DNA of 64,000 nucleotides, taken from contig NZ_BRZC01000004.1 of the NCBI RefSeq assembly GCF_030268005.1, positions 808,926-872,925 of the forward strand. Direction: 5' to 3'. The notes under the pieces are model-generated. The model saw only the letters and a program-made list of their open reading frames with translations. It did not search any database and was not told where the DNA came from. The DNA comes from Microbacterium arabinogalactanolyticum. GTDB taxonomy: Bacteria > Actinomycetota > Actinomycetes > Actinomycetales > Microbacteriaceae. Positions 55,336-64,000 of the stretch are shown here, piece after piece. Both the position numbers and the translations under genes were made by a program. Position 1 is the stretch's first letter. Each line of letters opens with the position of its first letter.

Positions 55336-56091
55336 TCAGACCCGGCGGGCCTCGATCAGGTGCCGGGAGGAGTGGTCCACGAACACACCGTCCCGCTGAA
55401 TCTGCTCGTGCAGGTCACGAAGGCGATCGCGATACTTCTCGACCGTGAATCCCGGCACCCACCAGACCAGCTTGCGCAGCAGGTAGACCACCGCGCCGAT
55501 GTCCCTGATCTCGATGCGCAGGCGGGCGGTGCGCAGGTCGACGATCTCCAGGCCGGCTGCGCGCGCGGCATCCGCCTCGACCTGCGGATCGCGGCCCTGG
55601 CGCTCGCTCGGGAGCGGGCCGAGGAAGTACTCGATCAGTTCGAATCCGCTCGCGGGACCCACGTGCTGCGCGAAGTAGGCGCCGCCGGGGACCAGCACGC
55701 GCGCGATCTCCTGCCAATCCGGCGAGACCGGGTGCCGGCTGGTGACGAGGTCGAACGCACCGTCCGCGAACGGGAGCGGCTCGCCCGACGTGGTCCGCAC
55801 GACGGCGACGCCGCGGGGGTGCAGGCGTGCCGTCGCCTGCGCGGCGTTCGGCGGCCATGCCTCGGTTGCGACCGCGACCGGAGGGAAGACGGATGCCTCG
55901 CCCAGCACCTCTCCGCCGCCGGTGTCGAGATCGAGCGCCGCCCGTGCCGATGCCCAGCGCTCCGCCAGCAGGCGGGCGTAGCCCCAGGGCGGACGCTCCT
56001 CCGTGGCCCGATCGTCGAGCCAGCCGAAGCCCCAACCCGTGACGTCCGCGGCCTCCGCATCCGCGATGAGTTCCTCGAAGGTGCCGTCCAT
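55336..56091 (-). CDS. Class I SAM-dependent methyltransferase
   Basis: 251 residues. The SAM-binding strand is ALDLDTGGGEVLGEAS (motif I with D-x-G-x-G-x-G in altered form), VAVVRTTSGEPLPFADGAFDLVTSRHP covers motifs II-III (in parts: GEPLPFADGAFDLV), and RVLVPGGAYFAQHVG motif IV. The N-terminal WLDDRATEERPPWGY is usual in this actinobacterial Methyltransf_11 group. Target unknown. ATG 56091 is 6 nt after CAGGAT and also has GAAGG between. Convergent with the esterase by 6 bases, downstream of an alpha/beta hydrolase. Confidence 0.87.
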   Translation of the reverse strand: MDGTFEELIADAEAADVTGWGFGWLDDRATEERPPWGYARLLAERWASARAALDLDTGGGEVLGEASVFPPVAVATEAWPPNAAQATARLHPRGVAVVRTTSGEPLPFADGAFDLVTSRHPVSPDWQEIARVLVPGGAYFAQHVGPASGFELIEYFLGPLPSERQGRDPQVEADAARAAGLEIVDLRTARLRIEIRDIGAVVYLLRKLVWWVPGFTVEKYRDRLRDLHEQIQRDGVFVDHSSRHLIEARRV

Positions 56092-56109
56092 CCTTCGATC
56101 CTGACACGC

Positions 56110-56913
56110 TCAGCGCGCTGCCGCGTCCCACTCCCGCAGGATGCCGACGATCGCCGCCGACGTCTCCTCCGGGGCGTCCGCCATGACGACGTGGCCGGCG
56201 CCGGGGACCGCATGCAATCGCACGCCCTCGGCGTCGGCCCACGCCTGCATGGCTGTCCGGATGTTGCCCGTGCGGTCCTCCGCACCGACGACCAGCCCCA
56301 GCGGCACCGGCGAGCGGTACTCCGGATCGGGTGCGACGAACGACGCCGTCGCGCGCCACACGTCCAGGAACACGGCCTTCGGCATCCCGGTGAAAGTCGC
56401 GCGGATCGACTCGACCGCGTCGGGCGTCACCGCCGAGGCATCCGCCATGAGCGCGGGCAGCTTCGCCCCGGGGATGAGGCGGAGCAGGGGCGCCGCCATG
56501 CGCAGCCCGAGCCGCTCGCCACGGCCGAGCGGGCCTGTGTTCCAGGTCGTGCCGACGGCGATCAGCCCGCTCGCGCGGCCGGGGTGCGCACGCACGTGCG
56601 CCTGAGAGAGATTGCCCCCGAGGGAGTGCCCGACCAGGACCGGCCTTTCCAGCCTCAGTTCGTCGATGAGAGCGCCCAGATCGGCCAGCGCGTCCTGCGC
56701 GGTGAAACGCACGCCGGGCGCCAGCGTCGAGGCGCCGTGCGCACGCAGATCCCAGCGGATGCTGCGGAATCCGGCATCCTGCACGGCCTCCGCCTGCGCG
56801 GCGAACGAGGCGGAGTCCATACCCGCGCCGTGTGTGAACACGACCGGCCGTCCAGAGCCGCCCCCGTCGCGGTAACGGATGACCGCCGTGCCGCGCTCGA
56901 GGATGCCCGTCAT
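56110..56913 (-). CDS. Alpha/beta-fold hydrolase
   Basis: 267 residues. The oxyanion-hole HG is in VVFTHGAGMDSASF; the nucleophile serine in LVGHSLGGNLSQ; the acid likely in LVVGAEDRTG; the histidine in VPGAGHVVMADAPEE. This is an ordinary lipase/epoxide-hydrolase-like member with no special substrate clue. ATG 56913 is 6 nt after TAGGCT, a leaderless start. It is followed, 18 bases on, by the methyltransferase gene; mfd ends just upstream (26 bases), so transcription from mfd may also run through. Confidence 0.88.
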   Translation of the reverse strand: MTGILERGTAVIRYRDGGGSGRPVVFTHGAGMDSASFAAQAEAVQDAGFRSIRWDLRAHGASTLAPGVRFTAQDALADLGALIDELRLERPVLVGHSLGGNLSQAHVRAHPGRASGLIAVGTTWNTGPLGRGERLGLRMAAPLLRLIPGAKLPALMADASAVTPDAVESIRATFTGMPKAVFLDVWRATASFVAPDPEYRSPVPLGLVVGAEDRTGNIRTAMQAWADAEGVRLHAVPGAGHVVMADAPEETSAAIVGILREWDAAAR

Positions 56914-56939
56914 GCCTCGAGCCTAGGAGATCCCGTTGC

Positions 56940-59900
56940 TCAGGCGACCGGCGCAGCCTTCGCCGGCTCGGGGAACATCGCCGTGAACAGGTTGCCGACC
57001 CACTCGATCAGCTCCGCGTCCAGCGGCATCGGCACGACGAGAGCCTCTCCCCCGCCGACCAGCTTGGCCTTCGGGTACAGCCGTGCCAGCCGCACCTTCA
57101 TGGAGTCCTCGAAACGCGCCGGAGCGATGCGCAGGTTCGAACCCATCGCCACGACATCCGTGAGACCCGCCCGAGCCGCCCTGCGCCGCAGTCGCGCGAC
57201 GGTCACGAGCGTCTCGACCTCCTCCGGCAGCGCGCCGTAGCGGTCGATGAGCTCCTCGGCGACCAGGTCGATCGCGTCCTCGGCCGCGCCGGCGCCGGCC
57301 GCGGCGGAGAGCTTCTGATAGGCCTCCAGACGCAGCCGCTCGCTGTCGATGTAGTGCTCGGGGATCCGGGCGTCGACCGGCAGCTCGAGGCGAAGCTCGA
57401 CATCCGACGAGGTCTCCTCGCCGCGGAACGTCGCCACGGCCTCGCCGATCATGCGCAGGTACAGGTCGAAGCCGACACCGGCGATGTGACCGGCCTGCTC
57501 GGCGCCCAGCAGATTGCCCGCCCCGCGCAGCTCGAGGTCCTTCAACGCGACCTGCATGCCCGAGCCGAGATCGTTGTTCACCGCGATCGTCTGCAGCCGG
57601 TCGGCCGCCGTCTCGCTGAGCGGCTTGGCGTCGTCGTAGAGGAAGTACGCGTACGCCCGCTCGCGACCGCGGCCCACACGACCGCGCAGCTGGTGCAGCT
57701 GCGACAGCCCGTACTTGTCGGCCCTGTCGATGATGATCGTGTTGGCGTTGGAGATGTCCAGGCCCGTCTCGATGATCGTCGTCGACACGAGCACGTCGTA
57801 CTTGCGCTCCCAGAAGTCGTCGACCACCTGCTCCAGCTGATGTTCGCCCATCTTGCCGTGCGCCACGGCGATCCGCGCCTCGGGCACGAGCTCGGCCAGC
57901 TCCGCCGCCACCCGCTGGATGGACTGCACGCGGTTGTGCACGAAGAACACCTGGCCCTCGCGCAGGATCTCGCGGCGGATCGCCGCGGCGATCTGCTTGT
58001 CGCTGCGCGGACCGACGAAGGAGAGGATCGGATGCCGGTCCTCGGGCGGGGTCTGCAGCGTCGACATCTCACGGATGCCGGTGACCGCCATCTCGAGCGT
58101 GCGCGGGATCGGCGTCGCGCTCATCGCGAGGATGTCGACGTTGGTCTTCATCTTCTTCAGCGCATCCTTGTGCTCGACGCCGAAGCGCTGCTCCTCGTCG
58201 ATGATCATCAGGCCCAGATCCTTGAAGATCACCTGGTCGGTGAGGATGCGGTGCGTGCCGATGACCATGTCGACCGACCCGTCCACGAGCCCCTGCAGCG
58301 TGAGCCGCGCCTCTTTGTCGGTCTGGAAGCGCGAGAGGGGACGCACCTTCACCGGGAAGCCGGCGAAGCGCTCGGTGAAGGTCTCCAGGTGCTGCTTGAC
58401 CAGCAGGGTGGTCGGCACGAGCATCGCCACCTGCTTGCCCTCCTGGATGGCCTTGAACGCGGCGCGCACGGCCACCTCTGTCTTGCCGAAGCCGACGTCG
58501 CCGGAGAGCAGTCGGTCCATCGGGATGGGCCGCTCCATGTCGGCCTTGATCTCGTCGATCGTCTGCAGCTGGTCGTGCGTCTCGGCGAACGGGAACGCCT
58601 CTTCCAGCTCGCGCTGCCAGGGGGTGTCCGGCCCGAAGGCGTAGCCCTTCGAGTTGACGCGCGCGGAATACAGCTTGACCAGTTCCACGGCGATGTCGCG
58701 GACGGCCCTGCGGGCCTTGCCCTTGGCGGCCGACCAGTCGCTGCCGCCCATCTTGGACAGTGCGGGCGCCTCGCCGCCGACGTACTTGGAGAGCAGGTCG
58801 AGCTGGTCGGTGGGCACGAACAGCTTGTCGCCCGGGTAGCCGCGCTTGGAGGGCGCGTACTCCAGCACCAGGTACTCGCGGGTGGACTTGACGGCGTTTC
58901 GTCCGCCGGAGGACACCTCGCGCTTGGTCATCTCGACGAACCGGCCGATGCCGTGCGTGGTGTGCACGACGTAATCGCCCTGCTTGAGCTGCAGCGGGTC
59001 GACGACGTTGCGCCGCCGGGACGCCAGCTTCTTCACGACGCGCTGGTCGCCGCCGATCGTGCGGCCGTAGAACTCGCTGTCGGTGAGCACGGCGAGCTTC
59101 GCCTCGGGCACCTGGAAGCCGGACTCGACGGAGCCGACCACGAGCGAGGCGATCCCGCCCTCAGGTGCGTCGAGGAGATCCTCGACGATGCGTGCGGCCA
59201 GGCCCCGGTCGCTCAGCACGTCCCGGGCGCGCTCCACGAGCCCGTGCCCGGAAGCGATCACGACCACGCGCCATCCTTCGCCCAGCCGTGCCTCGACGAA
59301 GGCGATCGCGCCGTCGACGTTGCCGTGGAAGGACGGGATGACCGAGGAGTCGAGGTTCGCGGCATCCGCGTCGTCGATCGCGAACGGACTCAGCCGCCAC
59401 CACACGCCCTCGCGTCCGCGCACGATGTCGCGCAGCTGTGCGATGGTGCGGAAGTCACCGGCGCCCAGATCGATCGGAGCGGATGCCCCGGAGGTGGCCG
59501 CGCTCCACGCGGCGTCCAGGAACTCCCGGTTCGTCTCCCCCAGGTTCTGCGCGCGCGTGCTCGCGCGCTCGGGGTCGACGATCGCCGTCGCGGATCCTTC
59601 GGGCAGGTATTCGGCCAGTGTCACCAGCGGTCCTGCGACGGCAGGAAGCAGGGACTCCATGCCCTCGACCGGGATGCCCTCGGCCATCTTCTCGAGCATC
59701 CCCGAGATCGCGGGGAACCGGCCGACCAGTGCGGCGGCGCGCTCGCGCACGTCGGCGGTCAGCAGCAGCTCGCGGCTGGCGGGCAGTCCGACGGATGCGA
59801 CGTCGCCCGGGAGGGAGCGCTGGTCGGCGACCGAGAAGGCACGGATCTGATCGACCTCGTCACCGAAGAACTCGACGCGGGCAGGGTGATCGGCCGTGGG

Positions 59901-60473
59901 CGGGAAGACGTCCAGGATGCCGCCGCGCACGGCGAACTCGCCACGACGCGAGACCATGTCCACGCGGGAGTACGCGCGCTCGACGAGCTGCTCCACGGCG
60001 TCCTCGAGCTCGATGCCGCGCCCTCCGACGCGGAGCTCGAGCGGAGCCGCGTCACCGAGGTTCGCGGCGACGGGCTGCAGCGCGGCGCGCACCGAGGCGA
60101 CGACGACCAGCGGCTTCTCGCCGCTCCAGGTGCGGATCCGGCGCAGCGTCTCCAGCCGGCGCCCCACGGTGTCGGGGCTGGGGCTCAGGCGCTCGTGCGG
60201 CAGGGTCTCCCAGGCGGGGAAGGTCAGGACCTCGGCATCCGAGAGATAGGTGCCGAGCGCTGCCGCGACCGATTCGGCGCGACGGCCCGTCGGCGTCACG
60301 ACGAGGGCGGATGCCGGGTGCCCCGCCTGTGCACGCTTGCGCAGCAGGCCCGCGATGACCGGGGCGTCGAGCCCGTCGACCACCGAGATCTCGCCGTCGG
60401 TCTGCGCCCAGGTGAGGGCATCACGATAGAGGTTCGCCTCTTCCAAGGCGCGCAGAATCCCCGGAACAGTCAC
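56940..60473 (-). CDS. mfd: Transcription-repair coupling factor
   Basis: Removes RNA polymerase stalled at DNA lesions and recruits UvrA. 1177 residues. UvrB-homology region at about 10-350 (ETLPHERLSPS), RNA polymerase-interacting domain (GDYVVHTTHGIGRFVEM and YLVLEYAPSKRGYPGDKLFVP, shown in parts), then the RecG-like translocase: Walker A LLSGDVGFGKTEVA near 658, IDEEQRFGVEHK (DExQ), and HQLRGRVGRGRERAYAY motif VI. GTG 60473 stands 6 nt after TAGTAT, leaderless, with that box in the end of the EamA gene. The gene is GC-rich throughout. Confidence 0.97.
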   Translation of the reverse strand: MTVPGILRALEEANLYRDALTWAQTDGEISVVDGLDAPVIAGLLRKRAQAGHPASALVVTPTGRRAESVAAALGTYLSDAEVLTFPAWETLPHERLSPSPDTVGRRLETLRRIRTWSGEKPLVVVASVRAALQPVAANLGDAAPLELRVGGRGIELEDAVEQLVERAYSRVDMVSRRGEFAVRGGILDVFPPTADHPARVEFFGDEVDQIRAFSVADQRSLPGDVASVGLPASRELLLTADVRERAAALVGRFPAISGMLEKMAEGIPVEGMESLLPAVAGPLVTLAEYLPEGSATAIVDPERASTRAQNLGETNREFLDAAWSAATSGASAPIDLGAGDFRTIAQLRDIVRGREGVWWRLSPFAIDDADAANLDSSVIPSFHGNVDGAIAFVEARLGEGWRVVVIASGHGLVERARDVLSDRGLAARIVEDLLDAPEGGIASLVVGSVESGFQVPEAKLAVLTDSEFYGRTIGGDQRVVKKLASRRRNVVDPLQLKQGDYVVHTTHGIGRFVEMTKREVSSGGRNAVKSTREYLVLEYAPSKRGYPGDKLFVPTDQLDLLSKYVGGEAPALSKMGGSDWSAAKGKARRAVRDIAVELVKLYSARVNSKGYAFGPDTPWQRELEEAFPFAETHDQLQTIDEIKADMERPIPMDRLLSGDVGFGKTEVAVRAAFKAIQEGKQVAMLVPTTLLVKQHLETFTERFAGFPVKVRPLSRFQTDKEARLTLQGLVDGSVDMVIGTHRILTDQVIFKDLGLMIIDEEQRFGVEHKDALKKMKTNVDILAMSATPIPRTLEMAVTGIREMSTLQTPPEDRHPILSFVGPRSDKQIAAAIRREILREGQVFFVHNRVQSIQRVAAELAELVPEARIAVAHGKMGEHQLEQVVDDFWERKYDVLVSTTIIETGLDISNANTIIIDRADKYGLSQLHQLRGRVGRGRERAYAYFLYDDAKPLSETAADRLQTIAVNNDLGSGMQVALKDLELRGAGNLLGAEQAGHIAGVGFDLYLRMIGEAVATFRGEETSSDVELRLELPVDARIPEHYIDSERLRLEAYQKLSAAAGAGAAEDAIDLVAEELIDRYGALPEEVETLVTVARLRRRAARAGLTDVVAMGSNLRIAPARFEDSMKVRLARLYPKAKLVGGGEALVVPMPLDAELIEWVGNLFTAMFPEPAKAAPVA

Positions 60474-60482
60474 CGGAACATA

Positions 60483-61376
60483 CTATTCGGCTGCGCCGAC
60501 ATCGGGTTCTGCTGGACGCCGCCGCGCCGCCCGGAAGCCCTCGACGCCCAGCAGCGCGAGCGCCACGGCAAGGATCAGGTAGACGACGGCGTCCGCTCCC
60601 TGCATCCGCTCGCCGAGCACGAACGCGACGCCGACCAGCAGCACCGGCTCGACGTAGGTGAGCAGGCCGAACACCGGCATGGTGAGCATGGTCGACGCGC
60701 CCAGGTACAGGACCATCCCGATCCCGCCGAGCAGGCCCACCAGGGCCAGGCCGGCGAACTCGGCGATCGGCAGCGGACCCGGCGTCGCCGTGAGGAACAC
60801 GACCGCGGCGACCGGCGACATGACGGCCAGCTCCACGCCGAACACGAGCGGTCCGTCGAGCCCGAAGCGCTGCCGCAGCACGAAGTACACGGCGTAAGGG
60901 ATGCAGATCACGATGGTCACCCAGGACAGCTGCGGCGTGGCAGCGAACTTCACCGCCACGGCCAGCAGGGCGAGCGCGACCACGCACCACTGCACCCGGC
61001 TCACCGGCGCGTGCAGGATGAAGCGCCCGCCCAGCACGAGCGTGATCGGCAGCAGCAGGTAACCGAGCGAGGCATCCAGCCCGTGCCCGTGCATGGGCGC
61101 CCACATGAACAGCCACAGCTGGAAGCCCACGATCGAGGCGAGCAGCAGGGCGAGCAGCGGCATCCACCAGCGGGCGCGCAGCCGGCGGAACAGCACCCGC
61201 AACGCCTCCCGTGCCCCGGGGTGCCACAGCGCCATCAGGTAGAGCGCCAGGGTCACGAACACCCGCCAGGCCCACACGACCTCCGCAGACGAGCTCAGTT
61301 GCGCCGTCAGGTAGAAGATGCTCGCGAAGAGCACGGACGCCAGCACGCCCTTGGGCGATGAGCGCTGCATCGGCAC
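60483..61376 (-). CDS. EamA/RarD-type drug/metabolite transporter
   Basis: 297 residues with ten predicted helices. It matches the RarD subgroup of the DMT superfamily: SPKGVLASVLFASIFYLTAQL (helix 1), AEVVWAWRVFVTLALYL, and SWVTIVICIPYAVYFVLRQRFGLDGP. LTYVEPVLLVGVAFVLGERM gives the second EamA repeat. Substrate unknown. GTG 61376 has GGGGAGG 6 nt upstream; the ATG 6 bases inside is an alternative. It lies directly upstream of mfd (9 bases) and divergent from a GNAT gene. Confidence 0.88.
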   Translation of the reverse strand: MPMQRSSPKGVLASVLFASIFYLTAQLSSSAEVVWAWRVFVTLALYLMALWHPGAREALRVLFRRLRARWWMPLLALLLASIVGFQLWLFMWAPMHGHGLDASLGYLLLPITLVLGGRFILHAPVSRVQWCVVALALLAVAVKFAATPQLSWVTIVICIPYAVYFVLRQRFGLDGPLVFGVELAVMSPVAAVVFLTATPGPLPIAEFAGLALVGLLGGIGMVLYLGASTMLTMPVFGLLTYVEPVLLVGVAFVLGERMQGADAVVYLILAVALALLGVEGFRAARRRPAEPDVGAAE

Positions 61377-61447
61377 GGCCGTCCTCCCCGGTCTGACGGC
61401 GGAACGGCCGTGCCACCAGCGTACCGACCGGGCCGTACGCTGGGCGG

Positions 61448-62011
61448 ATGGAACCCGTCACATTGCGCACCGAACGTCTCGTCCTCAGCATCCCGACCGA
61501 GGCGGACGTCGACGCGATCACCGCGGCCTGCCAGGATCCCGAGGTCCCGCGCTGGACGACGGTGCCGAGCCCTTACTCGAGACAGGACGCGGAGGAGTTC
61601 GTCGCGCTCGTCGCCTCGTGGTGGGCGGACGGCGTGGAGACGGTCTGGGCGATCCGCCGGGACGGTGCGTTCGCTGGAATGATCGGGCTGCACAAGATCA
61701 CGCAGCGCGCGGACGGCGGTGACGCCGAGATCGGATTCTGGGGTGTCGCGGAGCAGCGCGGTCAGGGCGTCATGACCGAGGCCGCGCGCGCCGTCGTCGA
61801 CTTCGCGTTCGGCGAACTGAACCTCGCCCGAGTGGAGTGGCGCGCTGTCGTCGGCAACGTCCCGTCAGCACGCACGGCCCGGGCTCTCGGTTTCCGGTAC
61901 GAGGGCCTGCTCCGCCAGGGACACTCCAGCCCCCGCGGCCGCGACGACGCCTGGATCGCCGGACTCCTGGCATCCGACGACCGCACTCCCGTGGAGTGGC
62001 CGGTGCTCTGA
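61448..62011 (+). CDS. RimJ/RimL-type GNAT acetyltransferase
   Basis: 187 residues. LRTERLVLSIPTEADVDAI (strand 1), GMIGLHKIT (strand 3), AEIGFWGVAEQRGQGVMTEAA with the Q-x-x-G-x-G/A pyrophosphate loop, and LARVEWRAVVGNVPSARTARALGF (helix 4, in part) identify the RimJ/RimL group, which acetylates N-terminal or amino groups of proteins and small molecules. Target unknown. ATG 61448 is 6 nt after TACGCT (61436-61441), leaderless. A DNA-glycosylase gene follows after 40 bases. Confidence 0.9.
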   Translation: MEPVTLRTERLVLSIPTEADVDAITAACQDPEVPRWTTVPSPYSRQDAEEFVALVASWWADGVETVWAIRRDGAFAGMIGLHKITQRADGGDAEIGFWGVAEQRGQGVMTEAARAVVDFAFGELNLARVEWRAVVGNVPSARTARALGFRYEGLLRQGHSSPRGRDDAWIAGLLASDDRTPVEWPVL

Positions 62012-62051
62012 GGCGCTGGCCGTTGTCGGACGCGGATGACAGGATGTCTGC

Positions 62052-62915
62052 ATGCCCGAGATGCCGGAGGTGCAGGGGCTCGTCGACTTCCTCGGCGAGC
62101 GCGCGGTGGGACACGCGATCACGCGCACGAGCGTGGGCGAGATCGCGGCGCTGAAGACCTACGATCCCCCGAACACCGCGCTGCACGGAGCGACCATCAC
62201 GGCGACCGCGAGGTACGGCAAGTTCGTCGACATCGCCTGCGGCGATGACCTCCACCTCGTCTTCCATCTGGCGAAGGCCGGCTGGCTGCGCTGGTACGAC
62301 ACCCTGCCGACGACGCTGATCAAGCCCGGGCGCAGCCCGATCGCGCTGCGGATCGCGCTCGACGACGGCAGCGGATTCGACCTCACCGAGGCCGGAACGA
62401 AGAAGTCGCTCGCCGTGTACGTCGTGCGCGACCCGCAGGAGGTGCCCGGCATCGCCCGGCTCGGTCCCGATCCTCTGGATCCGTCGTTCACGCGCGACGT
62501 CTTCGCATCGCTGCTCGAGGGAAGGCGGATGCAGATCAAGGGCCTGCTGCGCGATCAGGGCGTGATCGCGGGCATCGGGAACGCCTACAGCGACGAGATC
62601 CTGCATGTCGCGAAGATGTCGCCGTACGCCCCGTCCGGCAACCTCGACGACGAGGCGATCGACCGCCTCTACACGGCCATGCAGGAGACGCTGCGCGAGG
62701 CTGTCCGGGTGGCCTCGGGCAAGCCGCCGTCGGATCTGAAGGATGCCAAGCGCGCCGGCTTCCGGGTGCATGCGCGCCGTGGCGAGGCCTGCCCCGTCTG
62801 CGGCGACACCGTGCGCAGCGTGTTCTTCGCCGACCGCAGCCTGGAGTACTGCCCCACCTGCCAGACCGGCGGCAAGCCCCTCGCCGACCGCCGGCTGTCG
62901 CGCCTGCTGAAGTGA
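62052..62915 (+). CDS. Fpg/Nei family DNA glycosylase
   Basis: 287 residues; base-excision glycosylase/AP lyase. After Met removal the N-terminus is P-E-M-P-E-V-Q, so the catalytic proline and E are kept but the usual PELPEVE is changed. The helix-two-turn-helix is near IKGLLRDQGVIAGIGNAYSDEIL, with the H2TH glycine-asparagine pair. The zinc finger C-P-V-C ... C-P-T-C (PVCGDTVRS, CPTCQTGGKPLADRR) closes the protein. Nei versus Fpg specificity cannot be settled. ATG 62052 lies 6 nt after CAGGAT. Confidence 0.9.
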   Translation: MPEMPEVQGLVDFLGERAVGHAITRTSVGEIAALKTYDPPNTALHGATITATARYGKFVDIACGDDLHLVFHLAKAGWLRWYDTLPTTLIKPGRSPIALRIALDDGSGFDLTEAGTKKSLAVYVVRDPQEVPGIARLGPDPLDPSFTRDVFASLLEGRRMQIKGLLRDQGVIAGIGNAYSDEILHVAKMSPYAPSGNLDDEAIDRLYTAMQETLREAVRVASGKPPSDLKDAKRAGFRVHARRGEACPVCGDTVRSVFFADRSLEYCPTCQTGGKPLADRRLSRLLK

Positions 62916-62955
62916 GTTGTATTACCGGGAATGAATCATCGGATGCCGCGTTGAC

Positions 62956-62961
62956 TAGACT
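62956..62961 (+). promoter_or_regulatory. Probable -10 box of the riboflavin operon
   Basis: TAGACT about 12 bases before the start of the FMN riboswitch. No strong -35 is seen at the usual distance. Confidence 0.5.
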
Positions 62962-62973
62962 CAGAGCATCAAC

Positions 62974-63109
62974 GTGCTCCGGGGTCGGTGTGAATCCGAA
63001 CCGGCGGTGACAGTCCGCGAACGCCTGGTCACAGGCGCCGATCCGGTGGAACTCCGGAACCGACGGTGATGCGAGCAGCAGCTCGCTAGTCCGGAGGAGA
63101 GGCAGCACG
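62974..63109 (+). ncRNA. FMN riboswitch (RFN element)
   Basis: All conserved parts of the RFN element occur in order: CGTGCTCCGGGGTCGGTGTG at the 5' side, AATCCGAACCGGCGGTGACAG, a variable stem (GCGAACGCC...GGCGCC region), GGTGGAACTCCGG, ACCGACGGTGATG, a second variable stem GCGAGCAGCAGCTCGC, then TAGTCCGGAGGAGAGGCAGCACG. The outer stem CGTGCT/GGCAGCACG closes it. It lies 54 bases before ribD, so FMN likely represses riboflavin synthesis by blocking translation or transcription. Confidence 0.96.
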
Positions 63110-63162
63110 GGCGACGCGTCGAGCGTGCCGCCGGACCCCGGGAATCCAGAGAGAGACGACCG

Positions 63163-64000
63163 ATGGCATCCAGCGAGGCGGAACGCGAGGCCATGACGCG
63201 CGCCCTGGCGCTGGCGCTGAACGGCCCGCGCGGGCTGAACCCGCAGGTCGGCGCCGTGATCCTCTCCCCCGCCGGAGAGCTGATCGCCGAGGGCTGGCAC
63301 CGCGGTTCCGGCACCCCGCACGCCGAGGTCGATGCGCTCTCGAAGCTCTCCCCCGGTCAGGCCCGCGGCGCCACCGCCGTCGTCACTCTCGAGCCCTGCA
63401 ACCACACCGGTCGCACGGGCCCGTGCTCGCAGGCGCTCATCGACGCCGGTGTCTCGCGGGTGATCTATGCGCTCGACGACCCGGGCCGGGCATCCGGCGG
63501 CGGAGCCGAGCGCATGCGCGCGGCCGGCCTCGATGTCGAATCCGGCGAGCAGCAGGACGCGGCGCGCACGCTCATCGCCGACTGGCTCACCGTGCAGCGA
63601 CTGCGTCGCCCGCACGTGACCGTGAAGTGGGCGCAGAGCCTGGACGGCCGGGCCGCGGCATCCGACGGCACCAGCCAGTGGATCACCGGACCCGACGCCC
63701 GCGCCGATGTGCACCGCCGCCGCGCGGCGTCGGACGCGATCGTCGTCGGCACCGGAACCGTGCTCGCCGACGACCCGTCGCTCACCGCCCGCGACGGCGA
63801 CGAGCTCTACGAGCACCAGCCGATCCCCGTCGTGATCGGCGCCCGCCCGACCCCGGCGGACGCCGCGGTGCGCCGCCACCCGCACGAGCCGCTGTTCTAC
63901 GACACCCGCGACCTCGCCGCCGTGCTCGGCGACCTGCGTGAGCGCGGCGTGCAGCGCGTGTTCGTGGAGGGCGGACCGACGCTGGCCAGCGCGTTCATCG
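63163..64000 (+). CDS. ribD: Bifunctional pyrimidine deaminase/reductase, 3' end outside window
   Basis: Second and third steps of riboflavin synthesis: deaminates then reduces the GTP-cyclohydrolase product. 279 complete codons are visible; no stop before the edge. The deaminase domain (about 1-140) has zinc ligands in PHAEVDAL (HAE) and PCNHTGRTGPCSQAL (two cysteines); L-NPQVGAVI is its N-terminal motif. The reductase domain begins near 150 with RPHVTVKWAQSLDGRAA and SQWITGPDARADVHRRRA; VFVEGGPTL is near the edge. The start ATG 63163 follows an FMN riboswitch; GAGAGAGACGA is a weak ribosome site. Confidence 0.96.
   Translation, partial: MASSEAEREAMTRALALALNGPRGLNPQVGAVILSPAGELIAEGWHRGSGTPHAEVDALSKLSPGQARGATAVVTLEPCNHTGRTGPCSQALIDAGVSRVIYALDDPGRASGGGAERMRAAGLDVESGEQQDAARTLIADWLTVQRLRRPHVTVKWAQSLDGRAAASDGTSQWITGPDARADVHRRRAASDAIVVGTGTVLADDPSLTARDGDELYEHQPIPVVIGARPTPADAAVRRHPHEPLFYDTRDLAAVLGDLRERGVQRVFVEGGPTLASAFI

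Noticed and set aside
57354..61361. A 1,335-codon open frame on the plus strand across mfd and the EamA gene
   Set aside because: It has no recognisable domain, is made of His/Arg/Asp/Leu-rich low-complexity text typical of antisense GC-rich DNA, and the minus-strand frame encodes a full Mfd.

Overview
The window is high-GC (about 70%) chromosomal DNA of an actinomycete, most likely a Microbacterium or close Microbacteriaceae relative. Support comes from GTG starts, C/G-ending codons, actinobacterial families (DUF4245, DUF4307, DUF501, mycosin-like protease, fused CydDC) and many apparently leaderless genes with a TANNNT box 6-7 nt before the start codon. I see no prophage, insertion sequence, integron or CRISPR. 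Identifications are by eye from sequence motifs; no database was searched.

Layout. 1-4.2 kb: xseA (cut by the window edge), xseB, a DUF4245 lipid/membrane-type protein, beta-carbonic anhydrase and fumC, head to tail with ATGA/GTGA overlaps. 4.2-5.3 kb: an AbiEi/DUF559-type gene bracketed by two copies of one palindromic repeat. 5.3-18.7 kb: housekeeping genes (PhoH-like ATPase, PLP lyase, uppS, trhA, luxS, DUF4307, greA, threonine ammonia-lyase, AI-2E-type permease, AlkX/YcaQ glycosylase, LemA, a PLP enzyme plus sugar-lactone oxidase pair). 18.78 kb: a 73-nt tRNA with a UAA anticodon but no long variable arm. 18.9-21.5 kb: MarR, MFS pump and aldo/keto reductase. 21.5-26.9 kb: eno, ftsB-like, DUF501, mycosin-like protease and NDH-2 on the minus strand. 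27-31.2 kb: O-methyltransferase, CPBP protease, two DUF1648 membrane paralogues and their YtrA-type GntR regulator. 31.3-44.7 kb: DUF4442, APC permease, AraC, VOC, SGNH hydrolase, hisS, GNAT, mazG, nhaA, ppc, gdhA, gamma-carbonic-anhydrase-like protein. 44.9-46 kb: TetR with its membrane-protein target. 46.1-53.5 kb: a cytochrome bd locus, cydAB and fused cydDC, with a BlaI repressor and M56 protease set between them. 53.6-64 kb: SDR, esterase, methyltransferase, hydrolase, mfd, EamA permease, GNAT, Fpg-type glycosylase and an FMN riboswitch leading into ribD, which runs off the end.

How parts work together. The cyd locus looks like one regulon: 17-bp sites of form TTCTAC-N5-GTAGAA lie over the TAGAAT -10 boxes of cydA, blaI and cydDC, with three sites at an exact 21-bp period in the cydA-blaI gap. 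The MarR, GntR and TetR genes each have repeat-type candidate operators next to them. Palindromic intergenic elements are the most unusual non-coding feature: two families with different stems share a 21-nt core, and a third, nested palindrome separates gdhA from its convergent neighbour.
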